From assembly GCA_902783435.1 (NCBI GenBank), contig CACZQV010000040.1, positions 1 through 7,013 on the forward strand: a stretch of 7,013 nt of DNA. The letters are read 5' to 3'. The DNA comes from an uncultured Erysipelotrichaceae bacterium (GTDB taxonomy: Bacteria; Bacillota_I; Bacilli_A; RF39; UBA660). The notes beneath the pieces are model-generated. The model had not been told where the DNA came from. It saw only the letters and a program-made list of their open reading frames with translations, and did no database searches. The position numbers and the translations under genes were made by a program. Of the stretch, positions 5,751 to 7,013 are shown piece by piece (position 1 is the first letter of the stretch; each line of letters begins with the position of its first letter).

Positions 5751-5779
5751 ATGATAACTTTTTCTATATATGATATACT
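5751..5779 (+). promoter_or_regulatory. Promoter of the FemAB-like gene
   Basis: -35 ATGATA (5751-5756, four of six consensus bases), 17-base spacer, -10 TATACT (5774-5779) preceded by TG at 5771-5772. It is back-to-back with the orphan gene's promoter; the two -35 hexamers are seven bases apart. Confidence 0.6.
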
Positions 5780-5805
5780 TATTAATAGAAAGTGAGGCAT
5801 TAAGT

Positions 5806-7013
5806 ATGTTAAGACTTAAAAATATAGAAAAAGAACAATTTGATGAATATGTAGAAAATCATAAAACTAAATCTCATTTCCTACAATCACTATCATGGGG
5901 AGAATTTTCTAAAGCAAAAAAGAACCTAACTCCATATTATTTAGGATTAGTAAATGATAAAGATGAACTTGTAGGAGCAACACTTCTACTTGAAAAACAT
6001 CTACCTATGAATTATACATATTTCTATGCCCCACGTGGATTTGTCATTGATTATAAGAAAAAAGAATTAGTACGAGAAATGACTGAAAAAGTAGTAAACT
6101 TCGCCATAGGAAAAAAAGCTATCTTTGTAAAAATAGATCCAGATTTAATAAAAACTAGATATAACTATTTGGATGAAGAAATAAAAAATGATGACTTTGA
6201 AGAAATATTTAATACATTAAAATCTGTAGGATTTAAACACTTAGGTTTTACTAAAAACTTTGAGACAATGCAACCACGTTATACATTTAGAGTAGATTTA
6301 ACTCAAAGTATGGAAGATATAGAAGCTCATTTTTCAAAGACTACTAAACAAAGAATAGCTAAATCAAAGAAATTAAATACAGAAGTAGTTATAGGTACTA
6401 CTAAAGAAGATGTAGCTGAATTTTATCATTTAATGACACTTACTGAATCAAGAAAAGATTTTATTTCATATAATGAAGATTATTATCAAACACTATATGA
6501 AATATTTAATAATAATAAAAGAGGTAAAGCTACACTATTCTTAGGTAAAGTACATCTAGATAAAATAATTGAATCTTTAGAAAATACTCTAAAAGATATT
6601 AATAATCAAATATCTATCTTACCTATAGATAATCTAAGTAAAAGCGCAAGATCTAAATTAAATGAATTAACTAGACAAAAAGAAAATACTCAAAAAGATA
6701 TAGAAAAGTATGAAGGTTATAAGAAAGAATATGGTAATGACTTAACTCTATCTGCACATATGATTATAGAGTATGGTGATAAAGCATGGGTATTATATGC
6801 AGGTAACCATAATATCTTATCTGAAACTTATGTTAACTATAATACCTATTATGAACATCTAAAATACTGTAAAGAAAAAGGTATTAAGATATATGATCAA
6901 TTTGGTACTATTGGAGATTTATCTAAAGATAATCCAAGATTAGGACTTCATGAATTTAAAAAGAAATTTGGTGGAGACTATGTAGAATTTATTGGTGAAT
7001 GGGATTATGTTAC
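5806..7013 (+). CDS. FemAB/FemX-family peptidoglycan aminoacyltransferase (3' end beyond window)
   Basis: Fem-type enzymes move an amino acid from aminoacyl-tRNA onto the stem peptide of the peptidoglycan precursor, building the interpeptide bridge in the cytoplasm. The visible 402 residues show two GNAT-like halves. The first includes HFLQSLSWGEFSKAK (24-38) and YAPRGFVIDY (74-83), and continues to KTTKQRIAKSKKL (178-190). The second includes DLTLSAHMIIEYGDKAWVLYAG (312-333), YDQFGTIGDL (363-372) and FKKKFGGDYVEFIGEWD (384-400). Between them, about 249-305, lies the Glu/Lys/Leu-rich antiparallel coiled-coil arm typical of Fem proteins, thought to contact tRNA. Only a short C-terminus is missing. 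The start ATG follows GTGAGG by eight bases. Which amino acid and which lipid II position are used cannot be told. Its presence implies a peptidoglycan wall. Confidence 0.93.
   Translation, partial: MLRLKNIEKEQFDEYVENHKTKSHFLQSLSWGEFSKAKKNLTPYYLGLVNDKDELVGATLLLEKHLPMNYTYFYAPRGFVIDYKKKELVREMTEKVVNFAIGKKAIFVKIDPDLIKTRYNYLDEEIKNDDFEEIFNTLKSVGFKHLGFTKNFETMQPRYTFRVDLTQSMEDIEAHFSKTTKQRIAKSKKLNTEVVIGTTKEDVAEFYHLMTLTESRKDFISYNEDYYQTLYEIFNNNKRGKATLFLGKVHLDKIIESLENTLKDINNQISILPIDNLSKSARSKLNELTRQKENTQKDIEKYEGYKKEYGNDLTLSAHMIIEYGDKAWVLYAGNHNILSETYVNYNTYYEHLKYCKEKGIKIYDQFGTIGDLSKDNPRLGLHEFKKKFGGDYVEFIGEWDYV

Noticed and set aside
5951..6900. Seryl-tRNA synthetase fragment suggested by the coiled-coil arm at residues 249-305
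   Set aside because: The flanking halves are Fem-type acyltransferase sequence, and an internal antiparallel coiled coil is normal for FemAB proteins; no synthetase catalytic motifs are present.
1..7013. CRISPR array, toxin-antitoxin pair, prophage or insertion sequence
   Set aside because: No spaced direct repeats, transposase or integrase motifs, terminal inverted repeats or recognisable toxin pair were found on either strand.

Overview
This AT-rich 7 kb window most likely comes from a low-GC Gram-positive (Firmicutes/Bacilli-like) bacterium. The evidence is a tyrosine-type T-box leader, strong AGGAGG-type ribosome binding sites, a YtxG/YtxH-like gene pair, a FemAB-family peptidoglycan enzyme and AT-ended codons throughout. 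TGA is a stop (end of the CYTH gene) and Trp is TGG (tyrS, trmB, femX-like gene), so the code is the standard one and not the Mycoplasma/Spiroplasma code. The FemAB-like gene suggests a peptidoglycan wall. I cannot name the genus; an uncultured gut Bacilli/Erysipelotrichales-type lineage would fit.

Layout. (1) 1-1504, minus strand: a tyrosine-responsive operon. A promoter (1504-1477) drives a T-box leader with specifier TAC, followed by a CYTH-domain (class IV adenylate cyclase-like) gene. That gene overlaps tyrS by ATGA; tyrS runs off the left edge. (2) 1496-4062, minus strand: a compact four-gene envelope operon with its own promoter and terminator. In order of transcription it encodes a lipoprotein, a long charged and probably disordered protein with one conspicuous proline/hydrophobic island, a YtxG/DUF948-like membrane protein and a YtxH-like protein. 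(3) 4074-4706, minus strand: trmB, tRNA m7G46 methyltransferase. (4) 4761-4919, plus strand: a 52-residue leucine-zipper protein, divergent from trmB over a palindromic -10 region. (5) 4930-5691, minus strand: a 253-residue orphan soluble protein that shares a long bidirectional terminator hairpin with the small gene. (6) 5806 to the right edge, plus strand: a FemAB/FemX-type aminoacyl-tRNA-dependent peptidoglycan transferase, divergent from the orphan.

How it fits together. Translation genes (tyrS, trmB) lie beside two envelope modules (the lipoprotein-to-ytxH operon and the FemAB-like enzyme). Apart from tyrosine control of the first operon, nothing ties them into one pathway. The least explained parts are the lipoprotein/disordered-protein operon, the 52-residue coiled-coil protein, the orphan 253-residue protein and the CYTH enzyme under tyrosine control. 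Every promoter I can place carries an extended -10 (TG-N-TANNNT), and regulatory signals are packed tightly, even into coding sequence. I see no mobile element, CRISPR array, tRNA, rRNA or phage gene.
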